Source of the DNA: Pontimonas sp. | Lineage (GTDB): Bacteria > Actinomycetota > Actinomycetes > Actinomycetales > Microbacteriaceae | Length of the DNA stretch: 12,673 nt | NCBI GenBank assembly: GCA_021741925.1 | Contig: JAIOWW010000023.1 | Location: forward strand, 1 to 12,673 | Reading direction: 5' to 3' | Shown here: piece by piece, positions 6,875 to 12,673 of the stretch | Numbering within the stretch: the stretch's first letter is position 1 | Layout of the letters: every line of letters begins with the position of its first letter | Program-made: the position numbers and the translations under genes | The notes under the pieces: model-generated | Database searches by the model: none | Seen by the model: only the letters and a program-made list of their open reading frames with translations | Told to the model about the DNA's origin: nothing

Positions 6875-8431
6875 ATGGCCACCGAGACCCTCATTCTCCT
6901 TGCCGCCATCACCACTGGTCTGATTACTGCGGCTCTGCAGAACCTCAAATGGTTGCGAGTGGCGCAGCGCGTTCACTACTTACCTCGCGAAGTTGCTCGC
7001 ATGGAACGCCTCTGGTTCGACCGACGGCCACTCGGTGCTCTCTGGTGGGGTCTCGCAGCGATTCTTGCCCTGCTCTCCGTTCAAGGAACCGCCTGGCTCG
7101 ACATACCTGAGCTTGCCTGGGCGGCCGTGGCCGCACCTCTGTTCATCCTTCCGACGCCGTGGAAGCTTCCTTTTCGCGGCGTGACCAGCCCCCTGGCGTG
7201 GACGCCTCGCGCTGTTCGGGCGTATGCGGGCATTTTTCTCGCGCAGTTGCTTGTCGGTGTTCTGACGGTCTACCTCTTGGGGCCTGCGGGTGTGCTCATC
7301 CCCCTTCTTTTCACGGCCAACCTGGCTGATCTCGCACTCGGCTTCCTCTGGTACCTCGAGCGCAACCTGTCGATGAAATTTGTGCACCAAGCCCAGAAGC
7401 GTCTTACGAAGGTGAAGCCCACCGTGGTGGCAATCACGGGTTCTTATGGCAAAACCTCCACCAAGGGTTATGTCGCCCACATCGTGGGGGGAGCTCAGAG
7501 CACTATGGCCTCACCGGCAAGTTTCAACAACCTGATGGGACTCTCCCGCACGATTAACGAGCACCTCGTCGCTGGTACCAGCGTCTTTGTGGCAGAGATG
7601 GGGATGAACGCAGAGGGTCGGATTCGTGAGCTCACGAATTGGTTCCCTCCCGACATCGCCGCCATCACCGTCATTGGTGAAGCTCACATGGAGCGTTTGG
7701 GCTCCCAGGAAGCCATTTTCCGGGCCAAAGCAGAAATCACCGAAAAGGCCCCCATCGTGGTGTTGCCGGTGGATCAGAAGGAACTTCGAGCGCTGGCCGA
7801 TAAGTGTGAGCGACAAGGTAAACGGGTTGTTCGGGTGAGCGCACAAGGTAAAAAGGCTGACGTCATTGTGGATCCCGACTTGGGGACCGTGACGTATGGA
7901 CCGCGGGCAACGCCGGTTCCCCTGGACATGCCACCCTTTGGTCACGCTGTCAATGTGGCGGTCGCACTGGGTATTGCATGGCAACTCGAGGTTCCGGCCG
8001 ATCAGGCACTTTCGCGTCTTGCACATTTGCCCGTGGCTGCCCACCGAGCCGAGGTCGCCACTCACGAGGAAGGTGTCGCCATCATCGATGACACCTACAA
8101 CTCGAACCCGTTAGGCGCGAAGCACGCGGTGGAATCCGCTGCTCGCTTGGCGAAAGAGAGAAAATCACCGCTGGTGGTGGTGACTCCCGGGATGGTGGAG
8201 CTTGGCCCGGTGCAACGTGAGCGCAACTCCCAACTCGCGCAGTCGGTCATCAAGGCGGGGGGCAGGTTGGTGATCGTGGGGCGCACCAATCGCAAATCCA
8301 TGCTGAAGGGTGCAGGTGGCAAAGCCGACGTCTTCGACACGCGAGGCGAGGCCGTCACCCATGCCCTCCAGGCTGCCGGGGAGCAGGGCGTTATTCTCTA
8401 TGAGAACGACCTACCCGATCATTACCCCTAA
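6875..8431 (+). CDS. Membrane-anchored MurF-like Mur ligase
   Basis: This is an ATP-dependent Mur ligase of the MurF type (UDP-MurNAc-tripeptide:D-Ala-D-Ala ligase family). From ATG 6875 (518 residues) the first 165 residues lack the usual MurF N-terminal UDP-sugar-binding domain and instead carry about five hydrophobic segments (roughly 4-22, 55-74, 79-94, 117-136, 139-160). Then come the P-loop GSYGKTST (189-196), EMGMNAEGRIREL, GEAHMERLGS with a nearby lysine at AIFRAKAEI (MurF carbamyl-Lys region), DDTYNSNP (405-412) and VTPGMVELG. The C-terminus is YENDLPDHYP, not the canonical MurF KGSR-type ending. ATG 6875 is preferred over GTG 6872 because AAAAGGA (6863-6869) is five bases from it. 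It probably works at the inner membrane face on a lipid-linked or unusual acceptor; a CapB/PgsB-like role is less likely given the MurF motifs. Substrate unknown. Confidence 0.85.
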   Translation: MATETLILLAAITTGLITAALQNLKWLRVAQRVHYLPREVARMERLWFDRRPLGALWWGLAAILALLSVQGTAWLDIPELAWAAVAAPLFILPTPWKLPFRGVTSPLAWTPRAVRAYAGIFLAQLLVGVLTVYLLGPAGVLIPLLFTANLADLALGFLWYLERNLSMKFVHQAQKRLTKVKPTVVAITGSYGKTSTKGYVAHIVGGAQSTMASPASFNNLMGLSRTINEHLVAGTSVFVAEMGMNAEGRIRELTNWFPPDIAAITVIGEAHMERLGSQEAIFRAKAEITEKAPIVVLPVDQKELRALADKCERQGKRVVRVSAQGKKADVIVDPDLGTVTYGPRATPVPLDMPPFGHAVNVAVALGIAWQLEVPADQALSRLAHLPVAAHRAEVATHEEGVAIIDDTYNSNPLGAKHAVESAARLAKERKSPLVVVTPGMVELGPVQRERNSQLAQSVIKAGGRLVIVGRTNRKSMLKGAGGKADVFDTRGEAVTHALQAAGEQGVILYENDLPDHYP

Positions 8432-8455
8432 ACCGGGGACTGCCAGCAGGCGAGG

Positions 8456-9601
8456 ATGTTGATGAGCCAGAGCACCTGGGCCGTAGTGTTTGGAGGCCCG
8501 AGCCCCGAACACGAAATTTCTATCCTCACCGGGTTGCAAGCTGAGCGAGTGTTGGTGGATGGCGGCCATGATGTCGTGCCGATCTATCTCGCCGCCAATG
8601 GTGCATGGTTTCAGGTTCCCTCCAAGTCTGAGGCCAAAGATTTTCTGACCGGTGCTCCCTCTGGCTCCAAAGAGCTCGAGATTGTGCTGTCCTCGAGCCC
8701 CGGGATTTATGCCAAGAAAGGCATGGGCAAGAAGGCACTCGAGATTGATGCGGCACTGCTGTGTTTCCACGGAGGTTTAGGGGAAGGTGGCGGTGCTGCT
8801 GCCCTGTTTAACTTCCTGGAGATTCCCGCCACGGGCTCGAGTGTGTTCGCAGGTGCGGTGGGAATGGACAAGCTCGCCTTTGGTGGCTTGATGGCTCAAG
8901 CCGGTGTTTCGTCACTGCCCAGAGAAGCGGTTCTCACCTCCCAAGATCCCTCGTTCTCCGGCCCCTACATCGTGAAGCCTCGCTTCGGTGGCTCCTCCAT
9001 TGGTATTGAAATCGTCGACGATATTCAGACGGCACGGACTCTCTTGAGTACGTCTCCACACCTGAAAGCCGGTGCGGTCCTCGAGCCCTACCGCCCCGAG
9101 CTCGTAGATCTCAATATTTCGTTTCGGACCTACCCAGAGCTTGAGCTCACCGACCTGGAGCGCCCGCTTCGCTCCGAGGGAGAAAAGACTGGGCTGTATT
9201 CCTACCAGGAGAAGTATTTGGCGGGAGGAAGCGCCGGTCTCACCCATGCACCTCGTGAATTCCCGGCGAATGCCCCTGAGGCGATTCACCAGAGAGCACG
9301 AGAGCTTGCCAGCCAGGTGGCAGAGGTGACCCGTTTGAGCGGCATTGTTCGGGTCGATCTTCTCTGGGATGAAAAATCAGGAGACCTGTTTGTCAACGAG
9401 GTGAACACCATCCCTGGAGCGCTGTCGTTGTATTTGTGGGCTCCCAAGCACCCTGCTCTGCGAGTCCTTGAGGATGCCCTCACCGAGGCTAAGGATCACC
9501 CTGTGGTTCTTCCGCACAGTGGATTTGGCCAGGGTGTGGCCCTTCGGGCTGCCGGCGGTATCGCTGGAAAGCTTGTCGGCCTCGATGGCCCGAGAGGCTA
9601 G
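8456..9601 (+). CDS. ddl: D-alanine--D-alanine ligase family ATP-grasp enzyme (divergent Ddl)
   Basis: This ATP-grasp ligase is related to Ddl, which joins two D-Ala for the peptidoglycan stem. The 381 residues contain FGGPSPEHEIS with E18 (E. coli DdlB E15), MDK with K139, VKPRFGGSSIG with K174, YQEKY with K253/Y254, VRVDL with R299/D301 and NEVNTIPG with E315/N317, so ATP and magnesium binding look intact. It departs from canonical Ddl in HGGLGEGGGAAAL (usual HGxxGEDGxxQG) and after NTIPG, where ALSLYLW replaces the usual MTSHSL-type substrate loop; this could change which second substrate is accepted. ATG 8456 and ATG 8462 both have weak ribosome sites (AGCAGG, GCGAGG). It is the last operon gene, 24 bases after the MurF-like gene, and occupies the locus where related genomes keep ddl. 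The symbol denotes the family, not proven D-Ala-D-Ala activity. Confidence 0.85.
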   Translation: MLMSQSTWAVVFGGPSPEHEISILTGLQAERVLVDGGHDVVPIYLAANGAWFQVPSKSEAKDFLTGAPSGSKELEIVLSSSPGIYAKKGMGKKALEIDAALLCFHGGLGEGGGAAALFNFLEIPATGSSVFAGAVGMDKLAFGGLMAQAGVSSLPREAVLTSQDPSFSGPYIVKPRFGGSSIGIEIVDDIQTARTLLSTSPHLKAGAVLEPYRPELVDLNISFRTYPELELTDLERPLRSEGEKTGLYSYQEKYLAGGSAGLTHAPREFPANAPEAIHQRARELASQVAEVTRLSGIVRVDLLWDEKSGDLFVNEVNTIPGALSLYLWAPKHPALRVLEDALTEAKDHPVVLPHSGFGQGVALRAAGGIAGKLVGLDGPRG

Positions 9602-9611
9602 CGTCCGCTAG
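9598..9611. repeat. 14-bp interrupted palindrome spanning the two convergent stop codons
   Basis: CTAGCG, two bases, then CGCTAG. The TAG stop of the Ddl-like gene (9599-9601) and the TAG stop of the DUF3515 gene on the other strand (9610-9608) sit symmetrically in its arms. Just upstream, CTCG 9581-9584 and CGAG 9591-9594 can form a small hairpin, so the region may help end transcription in both directions. There is no T-run on either side, so a terminator role is weakly supported. Confidence 0.35.
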
Positions 9612-10081
9612 TCCAGGACGCTGGCGGGGTCAAGACACTGCGCAATGGGTGTCGATTGGCTTCCCACAGCGCGAGCGATATCGCGCAAGGCTTCGGTTCC
9701 CGACACCACTTCAGAGTCCACGATGACCTCTGTGGCGGGATCAAGGCCATACGTGGTGAAGACGAAGCTGGGCGCATCGGAGTCATCGCGGAGCCAGTCA
9801 ATACCCTCGACTGTGGCGCAGGGGAGCGTGCTGGGCGGTGGTGTGGGAAGGCCGCAGCGCACAATCACGGCGACCGGTTCGCCCCATGCCGCAGTGGACT
9901 GTGCGGTCACGTTTCGTCTGGGCAATTCGGCAACAGTGTCGGGCAGGCGAACCATCATGTTGGCGCACTCCGGGGTGTTCGCGTTGACGGCTGGCTCCAA
10001 AGCGACGGTGGGAGCACACCCGGCGAGGATGCTGGCACCCACCAGAATCAGGCAAGCCCTCGCAATCGATGACGCTCTCAC
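9608..10081 (-). CDS. DUF3515 family lipoprotein
   Basis: This 157-residue protein has a signal peptide of lipoprotein type: a basic start, a hydrophobic stretch at about 9-20 and the lipobox ILAG before C22, so the mature form should be membrane-anchored outside the cytoplasm. The DUF3515 core is clear: AAWGEPVAVIVRCG (64-77), GIDWL (93-97) and FVFTTYGLDPATEVIV (106-121). Four further cysteines (39, 76, 88, 149) could form two disulfides. The family has no established function and is largely actinobacterial; M. tuberculosis Rv2980 sits at the equivalent place on the opposite strand. GTG 10081 is chosen because it gives a complete signal peptide and lies exactly six bases after TAGCCT, fitting a leaderless start. 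It converges with the ligase gene (six bases between stops) and diverges from thiL (22 bases apart). Confidence 0.88.
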   Translation of the reverse strand: MRASSIARACLILVGASILAGCAPTVALEPAVNANTPECANMMVRLPDTVAELPRRNVTAQSTAAWGEPVAVIVRCGLPTPPPSTLPCATVEGIDWLRDDSDAPSFVFTTYGLDPATEVIVDSEVVSGTEALRDIARAVGSQSTPIAQCLDPASVLD

Positions 10082-10103
10082 ACAGAAAGGCTAGCGTGGA
10101 GGG
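10069..10103 (+). promoter_or_regulatory. Putative leaderless promoter of thiL
   Basis: ATGACG (10069-10074, four of six to TTGACA), a 17-base spacer and TAGCGT (10092-10097) lie so that transcription would begin at or next to the thiL ATG at 10104, six bases after the -10. GGAGGG directly abuts the ATG and is too close to act as a normal ribosome site. The -35 lies within the start of the divergent DUF3515 gene. Confidence 0.6.
10082..10093 (-). promoter_or_regulatory. Putative leaderless promoter (-10) of the DUF3515 gene
   Basis: On the minus strand TAGCCT (10093-10088) is followed by six bases and then the GTG start. It matches the actinobacterial -10 form TAnnnT, and there is no Shine-Dalgarno sequence before the start. 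No convincing -35 was found. Its first two bases coincide with the first two bases of the opposing thiL -10. Confidence 0.5.
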
Positions 10104-11072
10104 ATGAGTGATTCCCTGGCGCCCCTGGATCTCACCCTGGGTGAGATTGGTGAGAACGCTGCGCTTCGATGGGTGTTGCCGCTACTGCCTACCGGGGACG
10201 GAGTCCTCCTTGGTCCCGGAGATGACTCGGCACTGGTGTCGCTACCTGAATCACAAGTCTTGATTTCCACGGACATGATGATGCAGGGGCCAGATTTCCG
10301 CTTCGACTGGTCTCGTCCCTCCGATGTCGGCTTCAAAGCCATCGCCAGCAATGCCGCAGATATTGCCGCCATGGGCGGTGTCGTCCTCGGGTTTGAACTG
10401 GCTGTGGCGGTGCCAGCCTCCACCCCACTGCGCATGCTGATGGGACTTGCGGAAGGGTTTGCCGAGGGCATTGCTGCTCTCACCCCCGGGGCCGGCGTCT
10501 TTGGGGGAGACCTCTCCCGCTCTGAGGTCTTCACTATTGCGGTCACCGTCTTGGGGTCGATGCGAGGCTTGGCGCCTGTGGTGCGCTCGGGTGCAACACC
10601 GGGAGATGTTCTTTGTGTGGCGGGCGAGGTGGGCCTCTCCCATCGAGGCCTTCAGGCGCTTCTCGCCGCCGGTGATGACGAACTGGCGGTTGCGGGGCTG
10701 GTGATGAGCGACCCCGCCGTGGCGAATCATCTGCGACCGAGGCCCCCGATAGCCCTGGGTCCCCTGGCGGCCCGGGCCGGTGCCACCGCGATGATGGACA
10801 TCTCCGATGGCCTCGTGCTGGATTCTTCCCGAATCGCGAAGGCCAGTGGCGTTCGTGTGGAGCTCGATTCGAGCGCGGGACTGGATGAGCATGCCCTCTA
10901 TGGCGGTGAAGATCACGGCCTATTGGCCACCTTCCCGCCCTCCGCCACACCCCCCGAAGGGTTCCGAGCAATAGGTGTGGTCACCGCAGGCGACCCCGGA
11001 GTGTTTCTGGGGAACCGCGAGCTTGATGCTCAGAGCGGCGGTTGGGATCCCTTTAGAAACCTCGCCCAGTAA
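10104..11072 (+). CDS. thiL: Thiamine-monophosphate kinase
   Basis: ThiL phosphorylates thiamine monophosphate to the cofactor thiamine diphosphate using ATP, in the cytoplasm. The 322-residue length is normal. It belongs to the PurM/AIR-synthase-like fold: GPGDDSALV (37-45), STDMMMQGPDF (55-65, with the actinobacterial DF in place of HF), NAADIAAMGG (83-92), GGDLSRS (134-140), MDISDGLVLDSSRIA (231-245) and LYGGEDHGL (265-273) are all recognisable, including the Asp-rich metal and ATP sites. No thiamine riboswitch is visible upstream, as expected if the transcript begins at the start codon. It diverges from the DUF3515 gene, and its last 43 bases overlap the end of rsmD on the other strand. 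Confidence 0.97.
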   Translation: MSDSLAPLDLTLGEIGENAALRWVLPLLPTGDGVLLGPGDDSALVSLPESQVLISTDMMMQGPDFRFDWSRPSDVGFKAIASNAADIAAMGGVVLGFELAVAVPASTPLRMLMGLAEGFAEGIAALTPGAGVFGGDLSRSEVFTIAVTVLGSMRGLAPVVRSGATPGDVLCVAGEVGLSHRGLQALLAAGDDELAVAGLVMSDPAVANHLRPRPPIALGPLAARAGATAMMDISDGLVLDSSRIAKASGVRVELDSSAGLDEHALYGGEDHGLLATFPPSATPPEGFRAIGVVTAGDPGVFLGNRELDAQSGGWDPFRNLAQ

Positions 11073-11614
11073 ACGGTGGTGTCCCCATACGTTTTGGGGG
11101 TGAGCTCCTCGTAACCATTGGGGAACTGGGGTGGCGCCCCCTTCGACGAGCGCTCCACGATGACAATTGCGTCATCGGCCAGCCAACGCCTGAGTGCAAC
11201 CAAGTGATCATCGAGGGTGGCTGAGGAGTAGTCATAGGGCGGGTCCAGAAAGGCAGCCGAGATGTCACCGGGTGCCCCGCCAGACAAGAAACTGGCAACG
11301 CTGGTAGTGCTTGCCTGCAGCGTTGGGGTGTGGGTGAGCGCTTTCGCCACCGACTGGATGTTGGATTTCACCACTCTCGCGGCACCGGCATGATTGTCGA
11401 CTAGCCAGACCGAGCGTGCCCCACGTGAGGCTGCCTCCAGCCCGAGAGCTCCGGTGCCGGCGAACAAATCCAGCACCGCGGCGCCCTCCATGTCCATCAA
11501 GGACTCAAGCCTCGAGAAGATGGCCTCTCGCACCCTGTCGGAGGTGGGCCTTGAGACCCTATCCGGGGCTTTCAGTCGCAGAGAGCCCGCGGCCCCCGCG
11601 ATGATTCTGGTCAT
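11030..11614 (-). CDS. rsmD: 16S rRNA (guanine(966)-N(2))-methyltransferase
   Basis: RsmD methylates G966 of 16S rRNA on the small ribosomal subunit with S-adenosylmethionine. The 194-residue protein has MTRIIAGAAGSLRL at the N-terminus, RPTSDRVREAIFS (22-34), the SAM-binding motif VLDLFAGTGALGLEAASRGA (47-66) and the catalytic motif DPPYD (124-128, NPPY/DPPY class). ATG 11614 gives the typical family N-terminus and lies six bases after TAGCGT on the minus strand. In many Actinobacteria rsmD is followed by coaD; here its downstream neighbour is the convergent thiL, with which it overlaps by 43 bases, so coaD must lie elsewhere. The overlapping C-terminal tail (about the last 14 residues) is not catalytic. 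Confidence 0.96.
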   Translation of the reverse strand: MTRIIAGAAGSLRLKAPDRVSRPTSDRVREAIFSRLESLMDMEGAAVLDLFAGTGALGLEAASRGARSVWLVDNHAGAARVVKSNIQSVAKALTHTPTLQASTTSVASFLSGGAPGDISAAFLDPPYDYSSATLDDHLVALRRWLADDAIVIVERSSKGAPPQFPNGYEELTPKTYGDTTVYWARFLKGSQPPL

Positions 11615-11648
11615 TCCACAACGCTAGCGGGCTTTCCTGGCCCCTCAC
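11615..11648 (-). promoter_or_regulatory. Putative leaderless promoter of rsmD
   Basis: On the minus strand TAGCGT (11626-11621) precedes the ATG by six bases. GTGAGG (11648-11643) is a weak -35 candidate with a 16-base spacer. No correctly spaced ribosome site is present. The spacer contains the candidate -35 of recG, which reads the other way. Confidence 0.5.
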
Positions 11649-11671
11649 CCTCCAGGCGATAGCGTGGCAGT
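11637..11671 (+). promoter_or_regulatory. Putative leaderless promoter of recG
   Basis: TAGCGT (11660-11665) lies six bases before the GTG at 11672, with CTGGCC (11637-11642) as a weak -35 at 17-base spacing. No ribosome site is visible. The arrangement is identical to that of thiL and rsmD. Confidence 0.5.
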
Positions 11672-12673
11672 GTGAGCGTGGGGTTGGAGACCAAACTGCA
11701 GGGGATTCTGGGGGATCGCACCCAGAAGGCTCTGTCGAAAGCGTTTGGGTATGCCACGGTCGGAGATCTTCTGCAGCACTATCCCAGGCGCTACGTGAGC
11801 AGGGGTGAGCTCACCTCCATTGCAGGCGTCCCTGTGGGGGAGCAGGTCACTCTGGTCGCCGAGGTGGTGTCCGCGAAACAGCGCCCCATGCGTCAAAAGC
11901 GCGGCTCCGTCCTGGAGGTGGTCATCTCCGATGGCACCGGATTGGTTACCCTGACATTTTTCAACCAAGCCTGGCGTCAAAAAGATCTTGTCCCTGGTTC
12001 CCGGGGCATGTTCGCAGGGAAAGTTGGTGCCTATCGGGGAGAGCGTCAGCTCGCCCACCCCGACTATGAACTCTTCAGCGATGAGGATGCACTGGCGCAG
12101 AACAGTGAGGAATGGGCGAAGCGCCCCATTCCTCTCTACCCTGCCACCTCCACAGTGGCGAGCTGGCAGATTGCGAAGTCCCTCGAGATTGTGCTGGATG
12201 TGCTGGATGAGGTGACAGACCCGCTTCCGGATGACATACGAGCTAGTGAAGGTCTAGTGGGTTTTCGAGACGCACTCCAGAAGATTCACCGACCTGCTGA
12301 GGACTCTGATTGGAAAGCGGCACGGGAGACCCTGCGCTTTCATGAGGCACTCATTCTCCAGACCGCTCTGGTGCGAAGGAGACGACGCAACCAGTTAGTC
12401 CAGAGCACCCCTCGGACACCGGGCGAGATGACCAATACGTTCCTCAAGGGTCTTCCCTTCACCCTGACCGAGGATCAACTGAGGGTCGTAGAGGACATCC
12501 ACGACGATATGTCCAGTGGTCACCCGATGAATCGTTTGGTTCAGGGTGAAGTGGGTTCGGGAAAAACGGTGGTGGCTGCCACCGCGATGGTGACGGTGGC
12601 GGGGACCGGCGGTCAAACCGCCCTGCTGGCCCCGACAGAGGTGCTGGCGAACCAACATTTTCGCTCGCTGATT
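11672..12673 (+). CDS. recG: ATP-dependent DNA helicase RecG (3' end outside window)
   Basis: RecG is a double-stranded DNA translocase that remodels stalled replication forks and Holliday junctions. The frame is open for 334 codons from GTG 11672 to the window edge, about half of a full RecG. The N-terminal wedge/OB region (about 50-140) contains GDLLQHYPRRY, VTLVAEVVS, ISDGTGLVTLTFFNQAW and YPAT. It is followed by VGFRDALQKIHRP, a coiled basic region with RRRRR, GLPFTLTEDQ, the Walker A motif GEVGSGKT (292-299, K298) and motif Ia APTEVLANQH (320-329). The DEAH box and helicase C-domain lie beyond the window. GTG 11672 is chosen because it gives the whole N-terminal region and lies six bases after TAGCGT. 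It diverges from rsmD with 57 bases between starts. Confidence 0.94.
   Translation, partial: MSVGLETKLQGILGDRTQKALSKAFGYATVGDLLQHYPRRYVSRGELTSIAGVPVGEQVTLVAEVVSAKQRPMRQKRGSVLEVVISDGTGLVTLTFFNQAWRQKDLVPGSRGMFAGKVGAYRGERQLAHPDYELFSDEDALAQNSEEWAKRPIPLYPATSTVASWQIAKSLEIVLDVLDEVTDPLPDDIRASEGLVGFRDALQKIHRPAEDSDWKAARETLRFHEALILQTALVRRRRRNQLVQSTPRTPGEMTNTFLKGLPFTLTEDQLRVVEDIHDDMSSGHPMNRLVQGEVGSGKTVVAATAMVTVAGTGGQTALLAPTEVLANQHFRSLI

Noticed and set aside
9599..9604. TAGCGT hexamer at the end of the Ddl-like gene, like the -10 elements of thiL, rsmD and recG
   Set aside because: Six bases downstream there is GTC, not a start codon, and the only gene beyond is on the other strand. It is simply the ligase stop codon plus three bases.
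10104..10140. Possible thiamine riboswitch for thiL
   Set aside because: Only 22 bases separate thiL from the divergent gene, and the promoter signals suggest no leader at all.

Overview
The window reads as a high-GC actinobacterial chromosome, most likely Microbacteriaceae or a close relative. That placement is inferred from gene order (leuC-leuD ... gpsA, a Ddl-family ligase, DUF3515 on the opposite strand, thiL, recG), protein style and densely packed genes. Mycobacterium tuberculosis has a comparable series (leuC, leuD, gpdA2, ddlA, Rv2980 as the DUF3515 gene, thiL, recG). No phage, transposon, CRISPR or RNA gene is visible. There is no gene-free stretch over 300 bases; the largest gap is 867-997.

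Layout: bases 1-866 hold the 3' part of a TerC-family membrane protein. After a 131-base gap with a perfect 9-bp inverted repeat comes a tight rightward eight-gene run (998-9601): leuC, leuD, murA, a PlsC acyltransferase, gpsA, an alpha/beta hydrolase, a membrane-anchored MurF-like ligase and a divergent Ddl-like ATP-grasp ligase. Neighbouring genes touch, overlap or lie within 24 bases, so they are probably one operon joining leucine synthesis, phospholipid synthesis (GpsA supplies glycerol-3-phosphate; PlsC acylates lysophosphatidate) and peptidoglycan precursor synthesis (MurA and the ligases). A DUF3515 lipoprotein (minus strand) converges on the operon end and is divergent from thiL. thiL converges with and overlaps rsmD, and rsmD is divergent from recG, which runs off the right edge.

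The most unusual part is 6136-9601. Related genomes have a canonical ddl directly after gpsA. Here a three-gene cassette fills that slot: an alpha/beta hydrolase with an intact triad, a Mur ligase whose UDP-sugar-binding N-terminal domain is replaced by membrane helices and whose C-terminus is not MurF-like, and a Ddl-like ligase with altered acceptor-pocket signatures. This could be a membrane-tethered route for making and attaching a dipeptide or modified dipeptide. That function is inference.

The second notable signal is regulatory. DUF3515, thiL, rsmD and recG each have a TAGCGT or TAGCCT hexamer exactly six bases before the start codon and no properly spaced Shine-Dalgarno sequence, which fits leaderless transcripts. 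The two divergent pairs have overlapping or interleaved promoters. Most operon genes, by contrast, have ordinary Shine-Dalgarno sites.
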